A stretch of DNA of 64,000 bases from Silvibacterium acidisoli (lineage in GTDB: Bacteria; Acidobacteriota; Terriglobia; Terriglobales; Acidobacteriaceae): the NCBI GenBank assembly GCA_022870745.1, contig CP085323.1, positions 1,116,001 through 1,180,000 on the forward strand. Reading direction: 5' to 3'. The position numbers were made by a program, and so were the translations under genes. The notes under the pieces are model-generated. The model saw only the letters and a list, made by a program, of their open reading frames with translations, made no database searches and had not been told where the DNA came from. Shown piece after piece: positions 45,301 to 52,453 of the stretch (position 1 is its first letter; every line of letters begins with the position of its first letter).

Positions 45301-46283
45301 ACCACCCCGCCTGCGGGTACGGTTGCGGGAGCGCTATACGTTGTCGCCGCGCCGCTAGCGGTCGTTGCGGGGTTGAAGCTTCCACAGCTGCTCATGGGAG
45401 TGCAACTCCAGGTCACGCCTCCAGCTTTCACGTCATTGGTGACCGTAGCTGTAAACTGCGCAGTTCCCGCGGCCGCCACAGTGTAGGTGGCCGGCGAGAT
45501 CCGAATCGCAATCGGCAGAATCGATATGATGGCGCTGGCTGAATCGGAGGGGTTCGCAACCGATGTCGCGGTAATCGCCACGGTGCCACCGGCTGGACTC
45601 TCCATCGGCGCCGTGTAGACCGTGCTCGTTCCACCTGCAGTAGTAGCAGGGTTGAACGAACCGCAATCGCTGGAGCCACAGATCACTGACCATCTAACTC
45701 CCGCACTGCTCGAATCGTTCGCCACGGAGGCACTCAGCGTCGCCGTCGCACGCACGGCCATCGATGAAGGGGAAGAGATCGTAACAATCGCCGGCAGGTT
45801 TGCGATCGTCAGAGTAACGGAAGATGTTTGCGACGGATCGCTCGTCACCTTTGCGGTGATCGTCACCTTCGTGCCCACAGGAATGAGGGAAGGCGCGACA
45901 TACGTCGCCGGAACTCCGCTCGCCGTATGAGCAGGAAGAAGCGTTCCACAACCTGAAGATGTAAGTCCGCTCACTGGCGGAGCGAGCGGACTTCCACCGC
46001 AACTGACTGACCAGTCCACGCCCGCGTTGACGGGGTCACTCACCGGAGTCATAGCGACCGTGGCGCTGCTCAGCACCGGAAAGTTCGCCGCAGTCGCACC
46101 GCTGGCATAAACCACCGAGATGGCTCCGGCTTTTGTCGCCTGCCCGCTACCGCAGCCGGAGAGAAGCGCCAGAGATGCCAGGGAAAAGAACAGGCATACA
46201 CAGAGCCACGACACTGAGAACCGGCAAAGATCATCCGCACACGTAGAACAGGCAGACGAAGAGCAACCCCAATTGCGTAACAT
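42321..46283 (-). CDS. giant lipoprotein with Cys-bearing Ig-like repeats and NHL-like propeller
   Basis: A 1320-residue lipoprotein (LASLALLSGCGSG). About six BIG2-like repeats follow with the motif ND-x-AGV-WS-x-C, CG-F-PATT-SG and YTAP-PxG-V-ITA-S, for example NDSSSAGVRWSVICGSSDC. Then comes a module with IYLYAAGTAGYASAA and GLANAFATVNNLVNITTG, close to one in the 30145-33720 protein. NHL-like repeats finish the chain (ALDASGNLWITNTNSNSVSE, AVDANGYVWIANGNGSLTE). CAGGAGATC precedes the ATG. The gene starts 16 bp after the anti-sigma gene, so it is the first structural gene of the cluster. Likely surface-exposed; partner unknown. Confidence 0.85.
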   Translation of the reverse strand: MLRNWGCSSSACSTCADDLCRFSVSWLCVCLFFSLASLALLSGCGSGQATKAGAISVVYASGATAANFPVLSSATVAMTPVSDPVNAGVDWSVSCGGSPLAPPVSGLTSSGCGTLLPAHTASGVPATYVAPSLIPVGTKVTITAKVTSDPSQTSSVTLTIANLPAIVTISSPSSMAVRATATLSASVANDSSSAGVRWSVICGSSDCGSFNPATTAGGTSTVYTAPMESPAGGTVAITATSVANPSDSASAIISILPIAIRISPATYTVAAAGTAQFTATVTNDVKAGGVTWSCTPMSSCGSFNPATTASGAATTYSAPATVPAGGVVMITATSVTDGTASATATATINTSTVIDVAMSRIVPASVAEGKTATLAATVTGDSSNAGVDWSASCGSSAPGACGTFNPATTSSGSTTTYTAPTSLPPANPVTITAASHAYDLDPSLVENAATATMTIGAPVSIAFITQPPASIATTGQVTVSASVTNDTAPGGVTWSVVCSNTTTGACGHVTPYQTADGETATYVAPPVLPGVTVQVRATSTVSPATSVLSGAITVTQSTAHSIAFVPFAPSQLLQGTTVMLNASVTNDPSHAGVDWTVCASGCGFFTTVPAQPAIPAVPPSPGNPGSPYVPPVPAVTATSAPGWPNGVPIPYTAPSVAPEGGSIQITAAATADRLNDAAIPATAAASIAITSDATGPALNGIVKAGTLPVVGASIYLYAAGTAGYASAAVPVSSPNATSAITTDATGSFTIPAGYACPGPGSLMYFVALGGRPGATNSNPNLALMTALGPCSNLSSSPVVVNEVTTLVSASALAPFSGDDPVTGSISYLNIGSPNSNVIGLANAFATVNNLVNITTGQPLYNTLAGNAAVPYIEINTLADILDACAVTSGGSAGDGSVCGSLFADANPLQNFDTGAAPTDTLQAIFDLVKPPDADTTGAPQLEAIYSTATVSAFSPYQPILTVAPHDWSIALNYTSGGGVGGSGSTGSGSSAFALDASGNLWITNTNSNSVSEWTNLGAPISPAVLSGISGGFTPAGLSLPGPIAVDANGYVWIANGNGSLTELNATTVTPVGGSPFYGGGLAGAGAMAIDKSGDIWITNSGTPGAVTEFSSAGIALSPSSGYTNGITDPLPIAADASGDIWLRSAQPGQSGNITFTELNGASGSLMTSAASTYGLPGQAQVAVDASGNLWAPGLCSAWEIVPSTTRPGMVNVTGDAGVETVANPEALAFDGADRLWLASSGGNQCGFTAVSNVSLIDSPDGYSFTSPSLSNAPLFLSIDGAGNLWVLLNNNTVTEFVGVATPAVTPLATAVKNNKLGAKP

Positions 46284-46299
46284 GATCTCCTGAGAACCT

Positions 46300-48063
46300 T
46301 TACTTTCCGTTGTCCAGCTTCATGGAGTTCTGCAGGTCAACCTGCACTTCGTGTGCCCGAAGATTCAGATCGCTTATGGACGTGGCCAACTCGGAGACGA
46401 TGGCCTCCGCCGGCCGGTTGTCCTCGCGCTTATCGAGGGCCAGCTCCCTGATCAGCACAGAATTTCGCTCGGCCAGCTTATCCAGCGTCACATCTGCATT
46501 CGTTATCGATGAAGCCGGCGTGGAAGCCGTAATCACCAGATGCGTGTCGGCGAGAAGTTGTTCTTCGTCCTCCAACGCCCTCAGCAGCTTGTGTTTATGC
46601 GTGAAGAGAAGGTCAGCAAGCGCAGCCGAACCAATCGGAGAGAGATTCTCATCGCTGGGAAATCTATGTTTCAGATCTTCGATTGCCTTGGTTTCCAGGT
46701 TGATCGTGAAAGCGCTGCTGAACAGTCGCTGCGCCAGGCTGCCAAGCGGGGCAACATCGCGCCCGTGCGCAAGGTAATAGATCTCCAGCGGAGTCGCCGC
46801 TGTCTGCATCTCCATGACCTTCACGCTCGATGAGCCCTGCGGTTGCGAAGCCGCTGTCTTCAACTCCTCTATGCTCGAGATGGAGGCCGTTACATGGGGC
46901 AGCATATTCAGCTGCGCTTCGATTTCATGCTTCCGTTCCCGCGTGTCCGTGATGCCATGCACCTCCACCCCACGAGCCGATCGGGATATCTCAACTTGTT
47001 CGCCGGTATCCGCATGAAGGCGGTCCAATGCCAGCCTTGCGCTGAGCTCCACGTCATTCAACTGCTCTTCGGTGAGCGGCGCAGGCGGCAGCACGGGCAG
47101 TGCCGGGCGTACTGCCGCAACTACGGTTCCCTCTGCCTGATTTCCGGATTCAAAGAGGCTATTGGTGACCGCGTCCCATGGCAGCACTGAATAATTCAGC
47201 TCTGCGATCTCCACGGTCTCGCTGTTGCGGAAGAACACGGTCCGGGACACCGGGCGGAAATCCTGATCCCGCACGGTCAGGGACTGCGCGGCCACCGCTC
47301 CATCCGGGGTCGTCGTCGTGAGCACCAGCAAATGTCCGGACGAGCGGCGAATGCGATCTTCGCGCACCCGCTGGGAGTCGTGCCAGCTTTGATAACTCGT
47401 AGCAGAGAGCGGCGAACTCCAGGGAATTCTGGCCTCCGCGAGCTTCTTCTGCAACAACTCCTGGTCCGGCGGCACGCGCTGGTCTCTAAGCTTCCGCTTT
47501 CCTTGTGCATCGCGATAGAGCGTGCATTTAAGCGTCCGTTGCGAAGTGCTGATCTCCACCGTCTGGCGGATCACTCCAGAAGCGTTCCCATGAGGCGCAG
47601 CCGAATCCCAGGCCTCGGCGCGCACCAGAAGAGTATTGGAAGTTATGGTCGGCCTTGATTGCTGCAACCACAGAAAGACACAGCTGATCGACGCGATGGC
47701 GAGGATCAGGCCGCTCACAAGTATCGGATTCATATTCAACGGTGCTTCAGGCCTCCTGACTTCTTTCGCGCGCGCGACGCCGCTATGCGGCAACTGCTCC
47801 GGGAGCTGATTCAGCAGCGCTTCGAGTCGCGCCCGCTTGTCCCCTTCTTCCCCAACGCCTTGCATGGCCTGCAGAGCGTGATACATCGCAACCTGCGAAA
47901 AGGTCTCGTGAAAGCGCCCATGCCGTTCCCGGCACGCATTGCAGGCAGCCAGATGCCGCTCCACTCGCGCCCGCCTGCGAAGAGGCAGGTCGTTGGTTAC
48001 AAGCAGAGTGAGCTCTGTGTCGGAAACATGTCCGCGAAGAAGATTGTGCGATGTCAGAATCAA
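46300..48063 (-). CDS. transmembrane anti-sigma factor (zf-HC2 type), large
   Basis: A 587-residue protein with an N-terminal zinc anti-sigma motif (VERHLAACNACRERH, i.e. HxxxCxxC). One membrane helix follows near residue 113-133 (ILVSGLILAIASISCVFLW), then a large extracytoplasmic part. Inside that part, GEQVEISRSARGVEVHGITD through LPHVTASI looks BON-like, and the rest is helical. It follows the ECF sigma gene by 5 bp. The frame opens with TTG 48063 and no better start is visible. By analogy with other sigma/anti-sigma pairs, it should hold the sigma factor at the membrane until an envelope signal releases it. Typical zf-HC2 anti-sigma factors are about 200-300 residues, so this one is unusually long. 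Confidence 0.85.
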   Translation of the reverse strand: MILTSHNLLRGHVSDTELTLLVTNDLPLRRRARVERHLAACNACRERHGRFHETFSQVAMYHALQAMQGVGEEGDKRARLEALLNQLPEQLPHSGVARAKEVRRPEAPLNMNPILVSGLILAIASISCVFLWLQQSRPTITSNTLLVRAEAWDSAAPHGNASGVIRQTVEISTSQRTLKCTLYRDAQGKRKLRDQRVPPDQELLQKKLAEARIPWSSPLSATSYQSWHDSQRVREDRIRRSSGHLLVLTTTTPDGAVAAQSLTVRDQDFRPVSRTVFFRNSETVEIAELNYSVLPWDAVTNSLFESGNQAEGTVVAAVRPALPVLPPAPLTEEQLNDVELSARLALDRLHADTGEQVEISRSARGVEVHGITDTRERKHEIEAQLNMLPHVTASISSIEELKTAASQPQGSSSVKVMEMQTAATPLEIYYLAHGRDVAPLGSLAQRLFSSAFTINLETKAIEDLKHRFPSDENLSPIGSAALADLLFTHKHKLLRALEDEEQLLADTHLVITASTPASSITNADVTLDKLAERNSVLIRELALDKREDNRPAEAIVSELATSISDLNLRAHEVQVDLQNSMKLDNGK

Positions 48064-48068
48064 GGAAC

Positions 48069-48821
48069 CTACAATCCCCCCATCAATCGTTGCAATCCAC
48101 GTTTCACCAGGTGAACGGCACGTTGCTCGCTGATTCCAAGCAGGCGGCCAATTTCCCGGTAACGCAGCCCCTGCCCCCGCAACAGGATGCTGTTGTACTG
48201 CTGCGGGGTAAGCTGCGACAGCCTGGAGGTCACTCGCTTGAAGCGCTCATTCTGCAGGTAGGTCCACTCCGGACTTCCATCCGGGTCCAGAGGCTCTTCT
48301 CCCGGTTCAAACTCCAGGTCGCCAACCTCGCGCTGACGCCGATTGACTCGATGCACGTCCATCGCTAGATTGCGTGCGACCCGATAGACCCATGAATCCA
48401 GGTTCTCCTCGACGTCACCTTCGCGAAGATATGCAGCAACGCGAAGAAACGTCTCCTGGATAACATCGTCCATCTCATCCTTGTCGAGCCCAAGCCGCCG
48501 CAAAAACTGCGTAAGCTTCGGCTTGATCGCGTCATAGAGAGTCAGGGTCTGCTGACGCCAGTCGCCCACAACTTCCCGCGAAGTGGCCGGTTTTGAACTG
48601 CTTTTTCGACTCGCCCCGTCTCCACCGTGTTTCTCGTCCAGCCTCTGCGCAAAACTTTCCACCCCAGTCACAAGCGCCACCTCTTCCTCACCAGCGCGCA
48701 ACCACATCGCGCCCGCCATCCCGTCCATCAAGACCGCCCCATCGTCGATCAACACATCAGCAGGGTCATCGAGCAATGCTCGGGGTATCTGAGGAAGGTT
48801 GTGAGTGTTCAACAGTGACAC
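48069..48821 (-). CDS. ECF-type RNA polymerase sigma factor
   Basis: A 250-residue sigma-70 family protein. Region 2 is KLTQFLRRLGLDKDEMDDVI with QETFLRVAAYL, followed by LDSWVYRVARNLAMDVHRVN. Region 4 is LTPQQYNSILLRGQGLRYRE with IGRLLGISEQRAVHLVKRGL. An N-terminal extension of about 80 residues precedes region 2 and is not recognised. The frame opens with GTG 48821, with GGAGTAGG upstream. A later Met (near residue 32 or 35) is possible. Directly upstream of its anti-sigma factor and a lipoprotein/receptor cluster, it probably controls that cluster and perhaps its own promoter. Confidence 0.92.
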   Translation of the reverse strand: MSLLNTHNLPQIPRALLDDPADVLIDDGAVLMDGMAGAMWLRAGEEEVALVTGVESFAQRLDEKHGGDGASRKSSSKPATSREVVGDWRQQTLTLYDAIKPKLTQFLRRLGLDKDEMDDVIQETFLRVAAYLREGDVEENLDSWVYRVARNLAMDVHRVNRRQREVGDLEFEPGEEPLDPDGSPEWTYLQNERFKRVTSRLSQLTPQQYNSILLRGQGLRYREIGRLLGISEQRAVHLVKRGLQRLMGGL

Positions 48822-48922
48822 GAAGCCTACTCCGCGATATCGAAGTGTGTGTTACAGCGATTCATCATCGCGGGTTAATTCTCGTGCTGCATGAAACGCC
48901 AGCACTCATGCGCCTCGGCGCA

Positions 48923-48952
48923 TTCATAAGTGGTCGTCTGAAAATGAGTCAA
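48923..48952 (-). promoter_or_regulatory. candidate sigma-70-like promoter of the ECF sigma gene
   Basis: On the minus strand TTGACT (48952-48947) is followed after 18 bases by TATGAA (48928-48923). This would give a leader of about 95 bases before GTG 48821. Only the box match supports it; an ECF autoregulatory promoter could exist elsewhere. Confidence 0.35.
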
Positions 48953-49582
48953 AGCAGGCATCATGAACTTACAAAGCAACTACAAAAAATCACCGGCAAT
49001 GGTTCCGGCTTAGGTTGATTAATTCAGGAATTATCCATAACCGCTTCAGCATCGGCGGCTTCGTTTTATGCACGCTTCTTCAAAACATCGGTGGGGCTAC
49101 CGGCACAACTGAAAATTCCCCTCATTGGTAAAACGGAGAAGATAGCCTTTTCCCAACTACCCCTCGATTATTTTTTTTCGCTTTAACATTCGAGGAACAA
49201 GGAAGCAGCCGGGCGCTGCACGGAGTTCCTTACGACGGTAACTAGGAAACGGATTACAAATCAGGCGTCGTGACCTTCAGGAAGAATGCCTGCGAGGAGA
49301 TTGCGGATAACTGATTTCGAAAGCTCAAGTGCATGAACTCTCTATCTTTCAGGAAGCGAAAGAACGCCCCTATAGCCCCATAGATCAGTGAGCTTATCCG
49401 TTTGCCCGCAGTATTCCGTATACAAGTAGATAAACCCACGCCTGAACCGCTACCCCTTGCAAAGCCGGCAGCGGCACCAATCATCCGAGCAGGACGATTC
49501 CGCCCGGTCACTCTGACATCCCGGAGAAAAGTGTCGCGACTCAATGCAGGCAATCAAGCTGGATGGCTTGAACACAACCGGT

Positions 49583-49726
49583 CTACCCACAGTCTTCGCA
49601 GGTAATGCAAATTGGATTGGAACGGTCGATATACGCGCACGACCCGTAAAAGATCTGGCGGCATTGAGGACACAGGACAGGACTGACCGGTTTCCGTCTG
49701 CAGAGCGGACACTGAAGAGATATCTT
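49583..49726 (-). pseudogene. zinc-ribbon-like reading frame without a start codon
   Basis: Between an in-frame stop and TAG at 49583-49585, the minus strand reads KISLQCPLCRRKPVSPV, then LCPQCRQIFYGSC, and ends ICITCEDCG. Eight Cys residues in about 43 codons with three CxxC knuckles are typical of a small zinc-ribbon protein. No ATG, GTG or TTG precedes the first CxxC. Only ATA occurs at a proper distance (6 bases) after AGGAG. It may be a decayed gene, a frameshifted gene or a small protein with an unusual start. Confidence 0.35.
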
Positions 49727-50140
49727 TTACTCCTCTCAGCGTCCCTCTAGCATTTCATACGCGAAGCGGGTTTACGGAATTCCGCTTCCCACGGACAGTC
49801 TTCCCAGAATGGAACTCTCGCGTGGACAAATCTCCCTTAGCCTCATTTTTGGGCCACGCCATACTGCTGGCGAAGGAGTCAAAGACTTTCCCATTTTGGA
49901 ACAGCTATCGTTGCGCTTTGAGTGTTCGAATCGAACTGGCGGTCTGGAAGCCGGCGCGAAATGAGATGGCCGGCTCAGCCGGCGCCGTTTCCTCGGAGAA
50001 GAATGCGTCTATCGATCCGGGTACCGGAGGAAGATGGAAGGAGTATCAGAGATGGCTGTCCAGTAGAGAGCGCACGAGTTCCGCACAAATCTTCGCGGAC
50101 ACCTTTGCAGGGAGCTGACGGAATCAGAGGGGGGTAGAAC

Positions 50141-50215
50141 TGGAGGCGCGGGTCGGAATCGAACCGACGCATAAAGGTTTTGCAGACCTCTCCCTTACCA
50201 CTTGGGTACCGCGCC
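50141..50215 (-). tRNA. tRNA-Cys (GCA), CCA encoded
   Basis: The minus strand folds as a cloverleaf: acceptor GGCGCGG/CCGCGCC, D stem CCC/GGG, anticodon loop CTGCAAA (GCA) and T arm GTCGG-TTCGATT-CCGAC. U73 and an encoded CCA follow, and U73 is the expected cysteine identity element. It lies downstream of tRNA-Gly in the same direction and probably shares its transcript. Confidence 0.95.
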
Positions 50216-50292
50216 TTAGGAAAGGAAGAACTTCTTGAGGCGTTATAGATGGGACCGGACCGGTCATCGCCAAGCTGTGAGTCTTGGCTGAC

Positions 50293-50367
50293 TGGAGCGG
50301 GAGACGGGACTTGAACCCGCGACCCTCGCCTTGGCAAGGCGATGCTCTACCACTGAGCTACTCCCGC
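50293..50367 (-). tRNA. tRNA-Gly (GCC), CCA encoded
   Basis: Cloverleaf on the minus strand: acceptor GCGGGAG/CTCCCGC, D arm AGCTCAGTGGTAGAGCA, anticodon loop TTGCCAA (GCC), T arm GCGGG-TTCAAGT-CCCGT, discriminator T and encoded CCA at 50293-50295. It is preceded by a good promoter match at 50381-50409. Confidence 0.96.
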
Positions 50368-50380
50368 TTGGTACTTTTCT

Positions 50381-50409
50381 AATATATCTATCTTATGGTG
50401 ATTGGTCAA
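50381..50409 (-). promoter_or_regulatory. promoter of the tRNA-Gly/tRNA-Cys unit
   Basis: On the minus strand TTGACC (50409-50404) and TATATT (50386-50381) are separated by exactly 17 bases, ending 13 bases before the 5' end of tRNA-Gly. This is a near-consensus housekeeping promoter. Confidence 0.75.
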
Positions 50410-50435
50410 TCTGCGGCTCTGGAACTCCACCGGCC

Positions 50436-51173
50436 CTAAACGGCTGGACTTAAAGAGCCTTTGCCTGCTTCGATCCCCGTAATATGTCCGTCGCGCATGT
50501 GCAGAATCCGGTCCCCAATCTGGGCCGCTTCGGGATTATGGGTAATCATCAGCACCGTCTGCTTGAACTCCTTGTTTGACCGCTGCAACATCTCGAGAAC
50601 GATATCGGAGTTCTCCGTGTCGAGATTGCCCGTCGGCTCGTCCGCCAGCACAATTGATGGCCGCGTGATCAGGGCCCGCGCAATGGCCACGCGCTGCTGC
50701 TCGCCTCCCGACAATTCGGAAGGACGATGCTCAAGCCGCTTGCCGATGTTCAGCAGATCGGCAAGATGCGACAGGTATGCCTGGTCCAGCGGCTCGGTGC
50801 GCCCGGAGATGTCGTATGCAATCTCAATATTGGCGCGCGCCGAAAGAGTTGGCAGCAGATTGAACTTCTGGAAGATGAACCCGATCTTCGACTTGCGCAT
50901 TTTCGTGCGCTCAGCGTCGTCCAGCGTGGCGAAATCTACTCCGCCGATCTCGATCTTTCCCGAGGTGGCCTGCGTCAGGCCGCCCAGCAGATAGAAGAGG
51001 GTGGACTTACCGCTTCCCGACGGTCCGACGATGCTGACAAACTCGCCTGCCTCAACGGAAAACGACACGCCTCGCAGGGCCTGGACATCCACTTTTCCTG
51101 CGCGGTAAACCTTGGTCAGTTGTTCAGCATGAATGATCGACGGCACGTTCTGATTGTAAATGCTGGACCCCAT
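50436..51173 (-). CDS. ABC transporter ATP-binding protein (LolD/MacB type)
   Basis: A 245-residue ATPase with Walker A GPSGSGKST, Q-loop FIFQKFNLLPTLSA, signature LSGGEQQRVAIARAL, Walker B IVLADEPTGNLD and switch His in VLMITHNPEAA. The Q-loop and the EPTGNLD block are those of the LolD/MacB/FtsE lipoprotein- or macrolide-export group. No permease partner is adjacent. The frame extends to 51230, inside the REC gene; ATG 51173 leaves an 8-bp gap from that gene and is chosen. Transcription is likely from upstream of the REC gene. Confidence 0.88.
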   Translation of the reverse strand: MGSSIYNQNVPSIIHAEQLTKVYRAGKVDVQALRGVSFSVEAGEFVSIVGPSGSGKSTLFYLLGGLTQATSGKIEIGGVDFATLDDAERTKMRKSKIGFIFQKFNLLPTLSARANIEIAYDISGRTEPLDQAYLSHLADLLNIGKRLEHRPSELSGGEQQRVAIARALITRPSIVLADEPTGNLDTENSDIVLEMLQRSNKEFKQTVLMITHNPEAAQIGDRILHMRDGHITGIEAGKGSLSPAV

Positions 51174-51180
51174 CCTGTGC

Positions 51181-51609
51181 TTACGAGGCAATCGCGGGCT
51201 GCATCTCGGGCAGGTGATACGGCCGGACAACTGCCTTCTTGGGGCCGCGCTTGCGGGCGATCATTACGCGAATCTTCTCGAGCAGTTCGGCGGGCACGCA
51301 GGCGCCCTTGGGCAGAAAAGCATCGGCATAGCTGGCGCGATCGAAGGCCTTCACCGTACCGCTCACCAGCAGCATGGGGATCTCAGGCGAAATATCCTTC
51401 ATACGGCGAACCATCTCGTTGCCATCCATCTGCGGCATCAGCAGGTCGCTGAGCACCATGTCAATTCCGCCCTCGCGAAAGATCTCGATCGCTTCGGCGG
51501 CGGAGCGCGCCGTCACCACGCGGTAGCCGCGGGTCGCCAGCATAAATTCCCGTACAGAAAGAGCCTGTTCGTTATCGTCCACGCATAGAATCGTTTTCTT
51601 CGGTCGCAT
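51181..51609 (-). CDS. single-domain response regulator (REC)
   Basis: A 142-residue stand-alone receiver domain. Conserved residues are the acidic pair in ILCVDDNE, the phosphorylatable Asp in DMVLSDLLMPQMDG, the Ser/Thr switch in LLVSGTV and the Lys in AFLPKGA. A basic tail (IARKRGPKKAVVRPYHL) replaces an output domain. The frame extends to 51765; ATG 51609 has AGAGGA 6 bases upstream and starts directly with MRPKKTILCVDDNE. It sits 8 bp ahead of the ABC ATPase gene. No histidine kinase is in the window. Confidence 0.88.
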   Translation of the reverse strand: MRPKKTILCVDDNEQALSVREFMLATRGYRVVTARSAAEAIEIFREGGIDMVLSDLLMPQMDGNEMVRRMKDISPEIPMLLVSGTVKAFDRASYADAFLPKGACVPAELLEKIRVMIARKRGPKKAVVRPYHLPEMQPAIAS

Positions 51610-52249
51610 CCAAAATCCTCTGCCGCTCCGTCGCACATTGGGAGCTGTCAGCATGCAGGCACACGTCCAGACACACGTCGGCGGCGTGGGCCCCGCAAGG
51701 GGTTCCGTTGGCCGCACCTGGCCTGAAAAGGAAAATACGGCCCCGTCCGCATCGCGGGGCTGCAAAATTGCAGTCCGCGCGACACGGTGCCGCGCTCCGG
51801 CTTCAGGCCTGGATGCGGAGAACGAGAGGGCTGCGCACGGTTGCCCGCGCTGTCAACGACGTCTGCGCGTTTGCGGCGTGCTCCCCGCAAGATGGCAGAC
51901 GGCAATGAGCGCACATGCTCGCGCCCCTCGCTCTAACTCAAGTTGTGTTTAAAAGGCGAAAGTTGCGTCTTGCGATTTCTCGTAAGCGCTTGCGTAGAGT
52001 ACGAAGACCCCGACCCTGTGTAAACAGGGAATATGAGGCGAAAATCCGCGTGTTTTTCGCGTAAAGTTCCACCGCCCCCCGCGTGGGCACTGTGAATATT
52101 GGAGATGCGATACACAGCCCCTGTTGAAAGCATGTGAATCGCTCACGGAAAAGGCGTCCCGTTGCAACGCGCGTGGTGCGACGCCTTTCTCGCGTTTTGC
52201 CCTGGCACATTCATGCTGTTTTCAAGTTCGTTTCACACGGCAAGGTGGT
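51610..52249. other. gene-free stretch between REC gene and peroxiredoxin promoter
   Basis: Neither strand shows a convincing protein. The part from 51930 to 52150 is more A/T-rich and could hold divergent promoters or a small RNA that I cannot name. A hairpin AAAGGCGTC (52150-52158) / GACGCCTTT (52180-52188) with a CGTTGCAACG palindrome in its loop may end a transcript entering from either side. Confidence 0.4.
52150..52188. terminator. hairpin, possible bidirectional terminator
   Basis: AAAGGCGTC and GACGCCTTT form a 9-bp stem around 21 bases that themselves contain CGTTGCAACG. On the plus strand it is followed by CTCGCGTTTTG, and on the minus strand by TTCC. It insulates the peroxiredoxin promoter from upstream sequence. 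Confidence 0.45.
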
Positions 52250-52278
52250 TTGACAGTCCCCTGCCGAGGTTCTATGCT
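52250..52278 (+). promoter_or_regulatory. promoter of the Cys-leader / peroxiredoxin unit
   Basis: TTGACA (52250-52255) and TATGCT (52273-52278) are separated by 17 bases, an excellent sigma-70-type match. Predicted start of transcription is near 52285, about 35 bases before the leader-peptide ATG and about 210 before the peroxiredoxin start. Confidence 0.8.
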
Positions 52279-52319
52279 CAGTAGTCAGAGGCGGCAGCAT
52301 TGCGCTTCAAGCTTTCTTC

Positions 52320-52394
52320 ATGACCATGATCGCTTCAACCCGTATGTGTATGTGCTGCTGCTGTCGCTGCAGCTCCGCGCGGGTTGTTTCCTAG
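52320..52394 (+). CDS. cysteine-rich leader peptide (24 residues)
   Basis: The small frame reads MTMIASTR, then MCMCCCCRC, then SSARVVS and TAG at 52392-52394. Six of eight codons from 52347 to 52370 are Cys (TGT, TGC, TGC, TGC, TGT, TGC). ATG 52326 and 52344 are alternative starts; no strong ribosome binding site is visible. It sits between a near-consensus promoter and a T6 terminator ahead of a peroxiredoxin gene. Polycysteine upstream frames are known to act as cysteine-responsive attenuators in mycobacteria. Here the same role is inferred: slow decoding of Cys codons would change folding of the RNA downstream. Confidence 0.6.
   Translation: MTMIASTRMCMCCCCRCSSARVVS
52379..52385 (+). promoter_or_regulatory. 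candidate antiterminator arm inside the leader frame
   Basis: GCGGGTT lies 9 bases after the last Cys codon. It is exactly complementary to AACCCGC at 52420-52426, the 5' arm of the terminator, and mimics the terminator 3' arm GGCGGGTT. A ribosome stalled on the Cys codons would leave it free to pair, while one reaching the stop codon would cover it. Confidence 0.45.
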
Positions 52395-52419
52395 GGCGAT
52401 CTTTTCCAGGGATGCATCG

Positions 52420-52453
52420 AACCCGCCGGGGCCACCCGCCAGGCGGGTTTTTT
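52420..52453 (+). terminator. terminator/attenuator ahead of the peroxiredoxin gene
   Basis: AACCCGCC (52420-52427) pairs with GGCGGGTT (52442-52449), and TTTTTT runs from 52448 to 52453. The loop contains a second ACCCGCC (52434-52440) that can form a shorter alternative hairpin with the same 3' arm. The U-tract ends 43 bases before the peroxiredoxin ATG, so unless it is bypassed it should end most transcripts from the promoter at 52250. Confidence 0.75.

Larger units (their letters stand above)
48822..50140. other. 1.3-kb region without a confident gene
   Basis: Reading frames here are short and lack family similarity that I can recognise; composition is more A/T-rich than the flanks. It holds the candidate promoter of the sigma gene (48923-48952), a T8 run near 49170 and an ATG-less cysteine-rich zinc-ribbon-like frame on the minus strand (49583-49726). 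A 99-codon minus frame starting with TTG at 49553 has a short hydrophobic segment but no recognisable domain. It may contain gene remnants. Confidence 0.5.

Noticed and set aside
49822-50118. 98-codon plus frame before the tRNA pair
   Set aside because: No ribosome binding site of note, no domain and odd composition; treated as non-coding.
51930-52190. Possible 6S-like or other housekeeping RNA upstream of the peroxiredoxin promoter
   Set aside because: I could not find matching closing stems or any conserved motif; only an isolated hairpin is supported.
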